The position numbers were made by a program, and so were the translations under genes. The notes under the pieces were generated by a model. The model was not told the DNA's origin and did no database searches. It was given only the letters and a program-made list of their open reading frames with translations. Positions 9,646 to 17,866 of a stretch of DNA of 64,000 bases are shown one piece after another (positions within the stretch are counted from its first letter, which is position 1; the number at the start of each line of letters is the position of its first letter). The stretch comes from Jaenimonas drosophilae (Eukaryota > Euglenozoa > Kinetoplastea > Trypanosomatida > Trypanosomatidae), in the NCBI GenBank assembly GCA_030849065.1, contig JASAON010001590.1:1-64000 (forward strand), in the 5' to 3' direction.

Positions 9646-12600
9646 ATGCTGCGCTGTACGCTGCGTACCTTGCAGAGCCGCAGCCGTGGCGCTGGCGCAC
9701 ACTTTGGCGTGCTTGGCGCCGCTACCGCCATCAACATGCATCCAACGTCTCCATCATCCACGGATTTCGTATATCGCGCATCGCAGATGAAGCGCCGCTT
9801 CCGTGGCAAGGGCCTCTACCGATTTGCCCGTGAAGAGGCGCAGCGCTTCCTGGAGGCGGAGGTGCCTAAGACCAACGTGAATGAGTGGGTGGAGCAGCCA
9901 CATCATGCCGTGGCACTCGCACAACTTCTAAACTTCTTTGATATCGAGCCGGAGTCCCCCATGGCATCGCTGCTTCTAAACAAGTTGGTGCGTACCGCGG
10001 AGGATGTGCGGCAGCTTCCCGAGGAGCGTCTCAAGGCGACGGTGCTCCTCACGATGTTGCGCCCTGAAGAAAACTACGAACGTGCCTTTACGACGACGGA
10101 GGATGTGCTGCGTACCTCTGTTCTCGCCAGCCTCCCGCCACAGCGCAAGTGGGCCTGCCTGGATCTCTGCGCCAAGGTGTTGCAGCGATGCGGGAAACGT
10201 GTGCCAACGGCGGTAAGTGAGCGGCTGGCGGAGCAGGTGATGGCTCTCATCGCCGCCACCCCACTCACTGACATTCCCCGCTTCCAGGCATCGTTGTTGC
10301 GTATTTATTCGTGGATGGTGCGTGCGGAGCGGCCCGAAGCAACGCGCCTGCTGACGCTGCTCGTGGAGCACAGTGGTGAGGCCAAGAGCTTCGATTTCGC
10401 CACCTTGCTCCTCTCCTGCGCACGCCACCATCAAGTGCAGCCCCTGCCCATGCCACTGATTTTGCACCTCTCCCGCACGTCCTTGCAATACTGCAGCCGC
10501 AGCAACGGCAAAACCGTTGCCACCATCCTCCGTGTTGTGGGCCGCTTCCTCAGCTCCTGCGACGGTGCCACGCCGACGGAGCTGAGCGAGCTCGCCAACC
10601 GCTTCAACGCCCTCCTGGACGATTTTCTTCCACGTGTGCGGCGTTTTCTTGATGCCCAAGACGTGCTCTACTGGCCAAGCGCCGAAGATGTTACGACGAT
10701 TGCCTTCGCCTATGAGTTGGGCGGCAGGCGGCGCTTCCGCAGCCTCTTCATCGCCTACAGTGAGTACGTGCAGCGGGAAGGAGCGACGATGGAACCGCCG
10801 CAGTTGGCGCTGGCCACGGGCATCCTCCGCCGCTCATGTCTGCTGAACCCGCATCTCGTTGATGCGCTCTCTGCGCGGATTGAGTTCTGCCTCGGCGACC
10901 TCACCCTCTCCGAGCTCGGCCACATTTGTGCCACGTTCGCGACCCTGCCGCAACAACCGGCGTGGGCGGAGGAGGCCAAGATGGTGGCGCATCGTCTTCT
11001 CGCGAGCACCGACGTGGAGAACATCGCACCCATGGCGGTGGCCAACCTCGCTCTCGCCTTTCCCGAGGATCGGCGATTTTCCGCTGACTTGGACTTTCAG
11101 AAGTTGTCGGGAATGCAGCTCGTGGATCTGCTGCCTTTGGTGCGCGCACAACCACAACGTCAGCGCGAAGTAATTGCGGCCCTCGTTGGCCGTCTTCAGG
11201 CCCCATCCATGGAACGCTTCTCTCCCGATGATGTGCGTGTGCTGATGCACTGTGAGTACCACGAGTTGGTCGTGGCGGTGCAGGAACATCTCCAGCGCCT
11301 CCTCGCTGCGGAGACGTGGAATATGGATCTGCTCTACTGTTTGCCCCTCCTCCCGCCACACTCCATCGCACAGATGCCGATTGAGAAGGCGCTGACGGCG
11401 GCACACGCCGCGAGTATCTCACCGGAACAATTCATCTCACTCGTGGAGCTCCTCACGAGCGTCTTTGGCGATCAGCACGCTGGCATTGGTGCCTTTGTGG
11501 TGTCGGGTGGCGATGATTTGCTCCGCGCGCAGGATGTTAATGGCGCCTGCATCGCTCGCTATCTCGCCGTGGTGCGGAGCTTTGCGGCTGTGCGTCCATC
11601 GGCGGAGTGGCTCGCGCGATTTGCCGCCCGCGACGGCAACTTTTTAGATGATCTGAAGTCGGAGGAGCTCGAGAGTTTTCTCATCTCGTTGCGCACCATC
11701 TTCACAGACGTCAGCCGCAGTCCTGCGCTGCAGCCGCTCTTGACGGATGTGGTGCAGCGAAACTATCAGCGTTTGCGTGAGGCAGACCCCCACTCGGCGC
11801 GATTAACGGTGATGCTCGTCCATCTGCAGCGGGGCATGCAGCTGCCGCTCATCACGGAGGCATCGCCCATGATTCCTAAACTTCGGGCCGCCATGGCCAC
11901 GCTGCCGGAGGAGGTGGCGGAGGCACTTCGAAAGATGCCCATTCCTCCTGCGCAGCACATGAAGAACAACAACAACAACAACATCCGCGTTGGGCGCTTC
12001 ACACTCGTGCGGAGGAGCAGTGATGCAGAGCGCGAGGATCATCCATTGCCGCTGCTCGATCTCAACGACGAGGATCCCTTCGCGCTCCCCACGGGCGACG
12101 AGAAGCCCGCCGCACCAGAAGCGAAGGTGGAGGCTGTTGCACCAACACCAACACCAACGCCAACTGATGCAGCAGATCCTTGTGCTGCCGTACCGCCCAC
12201 ACCCACACCCGACTTGGAGGCTCCGTTGAAGGTTGTTGTGATGGATGCAACCGAGGATATGCGCACGGTGGAGCGGCCACCGCTCTCGGACTTTGCCGCT
12301 GCGTTCGGGGCAACGCCCAACCTTGACGAGAACCCACCCGTGGCGGAGGTGGAGGCGGAGCAACAACAGCAACAACAACAACAGCAATACCACCACCATC
12401 AGGAAGCGATGGAGCAGAAGATGGAGGTGCCACAACGCGTCGAGGAAGTACATGAGCCGAGCCAACCGCGAGTGAGTTCCTACTTTAGCAAATTCAGCAG
12501 CTCCGTGGGTAAGCTCATGGCGGGGTCCGGATCTGCGCACGACGTGGAAGCTGAACCGCCACAACCGCGCCGTACCAACCTAAGCCACCACAACAGCCAT

Positions 12601-13815
12601 GCTGCACGTGGAGAAGAGATCCCTGCTGCTGCTGCTGCTGATGTACCAGCATCAGCGCCTGCATCGATAAGCGGAGGCTGGCCCGTGGAGGAGGAGCCAA
12701 CACCGATGTGGCAGCCCTACGGCATGCCCACGGCAGCCCAGAATGAGAGCCTCTTCAGCAAGTTATTTGATGCTCCACCAACGGAGGGTGCTCATGTTCC
12801 TGCACAGGTGCAGCCACCTTCACCACCATCACCTACTCCTACTCCGACCCTCTCCTCGACGATGATTCATGCTCACGGCATCTACAGTGATGCTCCACCG
12901 GAGTATGTTGCAGCTCCAAAAATTGGTGTGGCTGCCACGCCTCCTGCCGCACGCACGCCCTCTTCCATTCCGCATTCTGCATCACCTCCATCCGCCTTCG
13001 CGGCAGTGGCGCGCGATCAACGCCCACTCGTGAGTGGGAGCAACATCTTCATGAATCCGGAGAACAAGGCTGTGAGTGCGCCAAGAGTGGGCGGCGTGCA
13101 GCCGCTGCGACCCATCATCTCCAAGACTTTTAGTGGCCGCGCAATGGGCAGTGGTGTGGTGGCCAGCAACAGCAACAACAACTTTGGCCGTGTGCAGGAG
13201 CAGGTACCGACGAGGCATGCCACTCAGACGCCCACATCCACGGAGGTGGCAGCGCGTCGGGGGCTCTTTGCGCCAGCCGTGGAGAGCACGCCACCATCCA
13301 CGTTGGCGTGGCACCACACATCGCAGCGCCTCGCACGCGTCAGTCGGCTCCCCAAGACCAACAAAAAATCGCGAGCGCAACAGAGCCTCTCCGACTGGCT
13401 GAACGCACCAGCACACACAAAACAATCTAGATCGCGGAAGGGTCATTCGCAAGCTCATGCAGCAGCAGCACCCGCAGCATCTTCCAAGTCCAACGGCCGT
13501 GGGCGCCGTGGAGACGCGCAAACAAGCGCCAACGCATCGTCCGAGGCACGAAAGGGGCGCAAGAAGATTAGCGGAGGGATGGCGGCTGCGACGAAGAAGG
13601 GCGCGGCAGCAGCGGCAGCAGCACGTGCGGCGCAACGAAAGGCCACGCCAGCCGCCAAGAAGTCGGAGAAGAAGCACACGCACGCACATAAACCATCTCC
13701 GGTGAAGCGTAGCTCCGTGCCGGCGCCCAAAAAGGCCAAGGCGGCGAAGAAGGCGGCACCGAAACGTCCAAAAGTTGTCGTGAAGATCGCCATCAAGAAC
13801 AAAAAGAAGAAGTAG
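9646..13815 (+). CDS. Large protein with mitochondrial-type leader, helical repeats and histone H1-like tail
   Basis: The protein has 1,389 residues and I recognise no named family. The first 20 or so residues (MLRCTLRTLQSRSRGAG) are rich in Arg, Ser and Leu with no acidic residue, as in mitochondrial presequences. Residues 50-760 are leucine-rich and helical with repeated short helix pairs, reminiscent of the octotricopeptide/FASTK-like solenoids of mitochondrial RNA-binding proteins; this is a resemblance in style only. Residues 770-1280 are low in complexity, with asparagine, threonine-proline, glutamine (about 905) and histidine runs. The last 110 residues (about 1282-1389) are almost entirely Lys, Ala, Pro and Arg, like the tail of histone H1 or of the small basic kinetoplast-associated proteins. 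A mitochondrial leader plus an H1-like tail suggests contact with mitochondrial nucleic acid, which is an inference. Confidence 0.6.
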   Translation: MLRCTLRTLQSRSRGAGAHFGVLGAATAINMHPTSPSSTDFVYRASQMKRRFRGKGLYRFAREEAQRFLEAEVPKTNVNEWVEQPHHAVALAQLLNFFDIEPESPMASLLLNKLVRTAEDVRQLPEERLKATVLLTMLRPEENYERAFTTTEDVLRTSVLASLPPQRKWACLDLCAKVLQRCGKRVPTAVSERLAEQVMALIAATPLTDIPRFQASLLRIYSWMVRAERPEATRLLTLLVEHSGEAKSFDFATLLLSCARHHQVQPLPMPLILHLSRTSLQYCSRSNGKTVATILRVVGRFLSSCDGATPTELSELANRFNALLDDFLPRVRRFLDAQDVLYWPSAEDVTTIAFAYELGGRRRFRSLFIAYSEYVQREGATMEPPQLALATGILRRSCLLNPHLVDALSARIEFCLGDLTLSELGHICATFATLPQQPAWAEEAKMVAHRLLASTDVENIAPMAVANLALAFPEDRRFSADLDFQKLSGMQLVDLLPLVRAQPQRQREVIAALVGRLQAPSMERFSPDDVRVLMHCEYHELVVAVQEHLQRLLAAETWNMDLLYCLPLLPPHSIAQMPIEKALTAAHAASISPEQFISLVELLTSVFGDQHAGIGAFVVSGGDDLLRAQDVNGACIARYLAVVRSFAAVRPSAEWLARFAARDGNFLDDLKSEELESFLISLRTIFTDVSRSPALQPLLTDVVQRNYQRLREADPHSARLTVMLVHLQRGMQLPLITEASPMIPKLRAAMATLPEEVAEALRKMPIPPAQHMKNNNNNNIRVGRFTLVRRSSDAEREDHPLPLLDLNDEDPFALPTGDEKPAAPEAKVEAVAPTPTPTPTDAADPCAAVPPTPTPDLEAPLKVVVMDATEDMRTVERPPLSDFAAAFGATPNLDENPPVAEVEAEQQQQQQQQQYHHHQEAMEQKMEVPQRVEEVHEPSQPRVSSYFSKFSSSVGKLMAGSGSAHDVEAEPPQPRRTNLSHHNSHAARGEEIPAAAAADVPASAPASISGGWPVEEEPTPMWQPYGMPTAAQNESLFSKLFDAPPTEGAHVPAQVQPPSPPSPTPTPTLSSTMIHAHGIYSDAPPEYVAAPKIGVAATPPAARTPSSIPHSASPPSAFAAVARDQRPLVSGSNIFMNPENKAVSAPRVGGVQPLRPIISKTFSGRAMGSGVVASNSNNNFGRVQEQVPTRHATQTPTSTEVAARRGLFAPAVESTPPSTLAWHHTSQRLARVSRLPKTNKKSRAQQSLSDWLNAPAHTKQSRSRKGHSQAHAAAAPAASSKSNGRGRRGDAQTSANASSEARKGRKKISGGMAAATKKGAAAAAAARAAQRKATPAAKKSEKKHTHAHKPSPVKRSSVPAPKKAKAAKKAAPKRPKVVVKIAIKNKKKK

Positions 13816-14283
13816 GCGTACTTGGTTTCGTGTAGTGTTGTATGCAGGCATCGTAGCCACATAGATAGAGATACACCTCCTGTCTGGATCAGGAGGCGTA
13901 CCGCACTTCCTTCTGGATGCTACATAGACGCGGAATATGATTTAGCGAGGAACACACAACCTCTGGTGTTGTGGTGCTGTGAAGCTCTTCCTCTTCCTCG
14001 TGGCCGCAATGTGGGAGGGAGGGCCAACAATAGATGGCACCCAATTCATATGCATCCTACTACTTTTACATCGCCACAGAGGAGGTTCCTGAGACGTGAC
14101 TGGTCCAATGATTGAGATCGCCCACTATTTGCTGCGAACGCGCTTCCTCTTCTTGTTCGTTCATCATCAGCACCACACGCACAGCTCTTCTTCACTACGA
14201 CATAGATATATAAAAAAGCAACAACAACAAGAACACAGGCACATATTCACTCATCTCCTGCTCTCAATGCATAGATCATCTTC
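13816..14283. other. Spacer with acceptor sites for kinesin 1
   Basis: No gene is seen. A pyrimidine-rich run at about 14143-14166 is followed by AG at 14169-14170. Other possible acceptors are at 14204-14205 and 14273-14274. The choice matters because a six-codon frame (14267-14287) would be inside the mRNA only if one of the two upstream sites is used. Confidence 0.5.
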
Positions 14284-14287
14284 ATGA
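14267..14287 (+). other. Possible six-codon upstream reading frame overlapping the kinesin start
   Basis: ATG at 14267 runs six codons to a TGA at 14285-14287. That stop overlaps the kinesin ATG at 14284 (ATGA). If the transcript begins upstream of 14267, ribosomes would meet this frame first and could reinitiate on the overlapping start. If the acceptor is the AG at 14273-14274, the frame is not in the mRNA. Confidence 0.25.
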
Positions 14288-17049
14288 ATTCCTCATCCGA
14301 TGCTTCCAACACACGTGGAGGAGCTCCACGTGTGAGCCGACTTGTTGGCGGCCCCTTCGCCCCACTATCTTCACCAATCTCACGTGTTCGCCCGGATAAC
14401 CTCTCCGACACACATCGCAGCGACCCACTCTGGGGCGATGAGGGCAGCGCGGCCAACATGAGCAGCATCGATGATGGTTTAGAGCAGTACATTAGCGTGT
14501 GCGTCCGCGTACGTCCTCCCGTGGCGCGCGAGCTCAACGGGTTCCGCCCCTTCGCCAACATCATTGGCATCCACGGCGCCACGCTCACCCTGACGGAGGC
14601 GGTGGAAGGCCTGCCCGCCGCCCCGGCACGCACGAGCGCCGCTCCGTCGAGCGTCTTTGCACGTCAGCGCTTTACCTTCGATGTGTGTTACGGCCCACAA
14701 GCAACACAGGCGGAGGTGTATGAGCACAGCGCTCGGCCCGCCATTTCTTCCTTGATGAGCGGCGTAAACGCCACCATCCTGGCGTACGGCCAAACAGGAA
14801 CAGGAAAAACCTTCACGATGGAGGGGCTTCCCGATGAAGAGAGCCGTGGCATCATTCCACGCGCGGTGGAGGAGATCTTCGCCACGCTGGCCAACAACCT
14901 GGATGGCGCACAACAATGTTCTGTGCGTGCTTCCTACTTGCAGATTTACAACGAGGTTCTCTCAGATTTACTGGAGCCACCCGCACATGGAGATGCATCG
15001 CGACGCCCGCTCTGCATCCGCCACACCCCACAAACGGGTGTGGTGGTGGAGGGCCTCTCGGAATGGATTGTGCGCTCGCCCAATGACGTGTACCGGCTGA
15101 TTGAGCTGGGTACTGCACATCGCGCCACGAGCGCAACGCGGATGAGCGAGCTCTCCTCTCGCTCACACGCCATCTTCACCATCGTCGTTGATTTGCACCA
15201 CCTCAGCGGCCGGGTTGTGCGCTCGAGCAAGCTCAACATCGTGGACCTCGCGGGTAGCGAAAAAATCCGTCTTGCTGGCGTCTCGGGGCAGCGTTTGGAG
15301 GAAACAAAAAAGATCAATAAATCACTTCACGAGCTCGGCAACGTGATTGCGGCACTCGCATCCCGACGTGGTGGTGGCGGGCCCAACTCACCGCGCCACA
15401 TTCCGTACCGCAACTCCGCCCTGACGTCGGTGCTGCGTGACTCACTCGGCGGCAACTGCCGCACCACCCTCATCGCCTGTCTCTCTCCTTCGTTGGATGC
15501 CTACGCAGAGACGCTCTCGACGCTGCAGTTTGCCAACCGCGCAAAAAACATCCGCACGCGCGCCATCGTCAATGCCGAGGGGGAAAACAAAGATGTGGTG
15601 GAGCGCTACGAAGCGGAGCTCGCGGCACTGCGCAGGCAGCTGCAAGAAACAAGGATGATGTTGGCAAACAACGCCGCACCGCCAACGTCTGGCACATCTG
15701 CTCTTGTTGGAGAGGATCGTGCGGCGGCGGCGGAGGCGCTTCGTCGCTCCTCCGAAACACATGAATTAGAGCTCCAGATGCGGCGCAAGCTGGAGCAGCG
15801 CATCGCCGAGCTCGAAGGTACGGCGGAGTTGTCTGGTGCAGCAACAACAAAGGAAGCAGAAGTGCTACGCTACAAGGAATTCCTGCTGAAGCAGCGCGAT
15901 ATCATCATCAGCCTCACCACACGGCTGAACCAACGTGATGAGCTCTTGCTTCGATTACAAGCGGAGCTCGAGGCCTACGACGATCACGTGCAGGAGTTGG
16001 AGGCACAACTTCAAAGTGTGCGTCGTGACGCAGAAACGTTGGCGGCACCTCAGGAATCTGAGGTGCTTCGTCCTGCCATGATGCGCGAAGCCTCCATTGG
16101 CTCCATTGGCAAAGCACAGGCAGAGGCATACGTACGTGCAGCCCGTCTTGCACCACCAACTCAATCTGATGCAGCATCTTCCGCGGTGCCGCTTTACCGC
16201 TCGGACCTTCGTGCCGATGTGGCGTTGAGTGCCGATGAAAAGCTGGCAGAGGTGCTGATGCTCTGCGGCGGTAACAACAACAGCGGAACGGTGCTGAGTG
16301 AGGAAGCAATGGCGGAGCTGCGGCAGGCACTTGATGCACGTGTGGGTGAGATTGTGCAGCAACGTGATGCCGCTCGGCGGATGAAGGATGCCCACGACCA
16401 TGCAGCTCTGCGCGATGTGTGTGTGTTGTGTGATGGCCTTCAACGGGCGCTCGTTGCTGCACTTGCACGCCAATCAGAAGACCCCCACTCCGACAAGGTT
16501 GTTTCGAGCCTCCACGAGAGCTATCGCGAGCGCTTGGAGGAGGTGCGGCAGTCTTTGGCGAAGGAACGCGATGAGCGACGACGAATGGGCCGTGAGATGG
16601 ATCGCATCCGCTTTGAGTTTAGCCATCTTGTGGAGCGATGCAACGTGAGTCCCGCACAACGTTCCGAGGTTAGTGCGTTGTGGGTGAATCTCAAGGCCAT
16701 CGAGGATGGATTGATGCCCTCAGCCACCGCGGAAGACGATGTTGGCTCCTCCTCACCATCTGTGGCGATGGAGGAGCTGCGTGGGCGCCTACGGCATGTG
16801 GAGGAGTTGTTGCTGCAGCCTACTTCAAATCCTACATCAACGTCGCAGGAGGAGGAGAAGATGGATGCGCTACGTCGTGATATGCGTGCATTGCAGGTTA
16901 TTCTGGAGCGGCGCATCAAGCCCAAGGTGGAGGCGATGTGCTGTTGCTTGGAGCAGGAAGACTGGCACAGCACAAAAGATGCTCTGACGAAGGAGGCCAG
17001 CTCATTACGCCATTTGGTGGATGCCGCGCTGCATGCGATGCAAACGTAG
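14284..17049 (+). CDS. Kinesin with N-terminal motor and long coiled-coil stalk
   Basis: The protein has 921 residues. After a 65-residue serine-rich leader comes a complete motor (about 67-430): CVRVRPP (73-79), ATP-binding GQTGTGKT (169-176), switch I SSRSH (291-295), switch II DLAGSE (321-326), KINKSL (343-348) and HIPYRNSALTSVLRDSLGG (372-390). All nucleotide-binding motifs are intact, so this should be an active plus-end-type motor. From about 435 to 915 the chain is charged and heptad-rich (coiled coil), with breaks near 470 and 620-660. No cargo domain is recognised. The motor resembles the broad kinesin-1/ARK-type group, but I do not assign a subfamily. An alternative start is M59. 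The neighbouring gene after the small acylphosphatase is another, clearly different kinesin. Confidence 0.92.
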   Translation: MNSSSDASNTRGGAPRVSRLVGGPFAPLSSPISRVRPDNLSDTHRSDPLWGDEGSAANMSSIDDGLEQYISVCVRVRPPVARELNGFRPFANIIGIHGATLTLTEAVEGLPAAPARTSAAPSSVFARQRFTFDVCYGPQATQAEVYEHSARPAISSLMSGVNATILAYGQTGTGKTFTMEGLPDEESRGIIPRAVEEIFATLANNLDGAQQCSVRASYLQIYNEVLSDLLEPPAHGDASRRPLCIRHTPQTGVVVEGLSEWIVRSPNDVYRLIELGTAHRATSATRMSELSSRSHAIFTIVVDLHHLSGRVVRSSKLNIVDLAGSEKIRLAGVSGQRLEETKKINKSLHELGNVIAALASRRGGGGPNSPRHIPYRNSALTSVLRDSLGGNCRTTLIACLSPSLDAYAETLSTLQFANRAKNIRTRAIVNAEGENKDVVERYEAELAALRRQLQETRMMLANNAAPPTSGTSALVGEDRAAAAEALRRSSETHELELQMRRKLEQRIAELEGTAELSGAATTKEAEVLRYKEFLLKQRDIIISLTTRLNQRDELLLRLQAELEAYDDHVQELEAQLQSVRRDAETLAAPQESEVLRPAMMREASIGSIGKAQAEAYVRAARLAPPTQSDAASSAVPLYRSDLRADVALSADEKLAEVLMLCGGNNNSGTVLSEEAMAELRQALDARVGEIVQQRDAARRMKDAHDHAALRDVCVLCDGLQRALVAALARQSEDPHSDKVVSSLHESYRERLEEVRQSLAKERDERRRMGREMDRIRFEFSHLVERCNVSPAQRSEVSALWVNLKAIEDGLMPSATAEDDVGSSSPSVAMEELRGRLRHVEELLLQPTSNPTSTSQEEEKMDALRRDMRALQVILERRIKPKVEAMCCCLEQEDWHSTKDALTKEASSLRHLVDAALHAMQT

Positions 17050-17258
17050 CAACAAGATGCACGAGTACAGTACCACACACCTCTATCTTGATCTCTGTTT
17101 GTGCTTGGTTGAGGTGCTTGGCAGATGTGGCTATGCATCTCATGCATCTTTTCCACCTGCACTCGTTGCTTCCTGATTAGGGGCGCACAAACAATCTTGT
17201 GTAGCATCTCAATCATTGCGTAGCTCCTCCTACACCAACACAACCTCATCAAGGAAGG
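17050..17258. other. Spacer with acceptor for acylphosphatase
   Basis: A moderately pyrimidine-rich run (about 17145-17176) ends in TTAG at 17177-17180. The first ATG after it is 17259. Nothing else is seen. Confidence 0.4.
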
Positions 17259-17597
17259 ATGAGTGCCCCGACGTCCCTCGTGTGCCACCACCTCCTCGTG
17301 AGTGGCAAGGTGCAGGGCGTATTCTATCGCAAACACACAGCAAAAGCTGCTCATTCGTTTGGTTTGACGGGCTGGGTGCGCAACCTCCCTGATGGGCGCG
17401 TAGAGATCATGGCGGAGGGCAGTGCCGCGCAGGTTCAGCAGCTGGAGAAGTGGTGCCACACGGGATCGCCAAAGTCGCGGGTATCTGGAGTGGCGGTGGA
17501 GGTTGTGTCGCAGACGACGAAGGCAGAAGTTGGAGGAGATGAGGTGCCGTCGCAGGCACCAGTGCGGCAGTTTGGATCCTTCACCATCATTCGTTGA
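17259..17597 (+). CDS. Acylphosphatase
   Basis: The protein has 112 residues and is a member of the small acylphosphatase family, which hydrolyses carboxyl-phosphate bonds such as that of 1,3-bisphosphoglycerate. The signature GKVQGVFYR (16-24) supplies the phosphate-binding loop and the conserved arginine (R24). GWVRNLPDGRVEI (38-50) supplies the catalytic asparagine (N42). The C-terminus GSFTIIR is the expected last strand. Residues 83-103 form a longer loop than in the 95-100-residue animal and bacterial enzymes. No leader is evident, so it is probably cytosolic. It sits between two kinesin genes, with no obvious functional link. Confidence 0.93.
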   Translation: MSAPTSLVCHHLLVSGKVQGVFYRKHTAKAAHSFGLTGWVRNLPDGRVEIMAEGSAAQVQQLEKWCHTGSPKSRVSGVAVEVVSQTTKAEVGGDEVPSQAPVRQFGSFTIIR

Positions 17598-17704
17598 CGC
17601 TCATGAGAGAGAATTGTTCTTATCCTCATCACGCGCATCAATATCCAATCGCTTCAATCTCATCAGCACACAGGTACAGGCACACTGGTTGTGATAGTTG
17701 CAAG

Positions 17705-17742
17705 ATGCATCTTCTTTTCTTCTTCATGTATGTTTTCTGCAG
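17705..17742 (+). promoter_or_regulatory. Predicted trans-splice acceptor that fixes the kinesin 2 start
   Basis: A T-rich run ends in TGCAG with AG at 17741-17742. The frame is open upstream to 17594, but the first ATG after the AG is 17867, exactly where kinesin homology begins (SSIKVAVRCRP). Confidence 0.6.
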
Positions 17743-17817
17743 TTGTTTGGGCGTATTTCTAGTGCGACGCAGACGTGAGGTCGCAGCCCGTTTACAGCGA
17801 TCATCTCATCACCAACC

Positions 17818-17836
17818 CACACACACACACACACAC
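17818..17836. repeat. (CA)n dinucleotide repeat
   Basis: A CA run of nine to ten units lies in the predicted 5' UTR of kinesin 2. It would be length-variable between strains. Confidence 0.85.
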
Positions 17837-17866
17837 CTACACCGTACAACACCTACACTCGTCATT

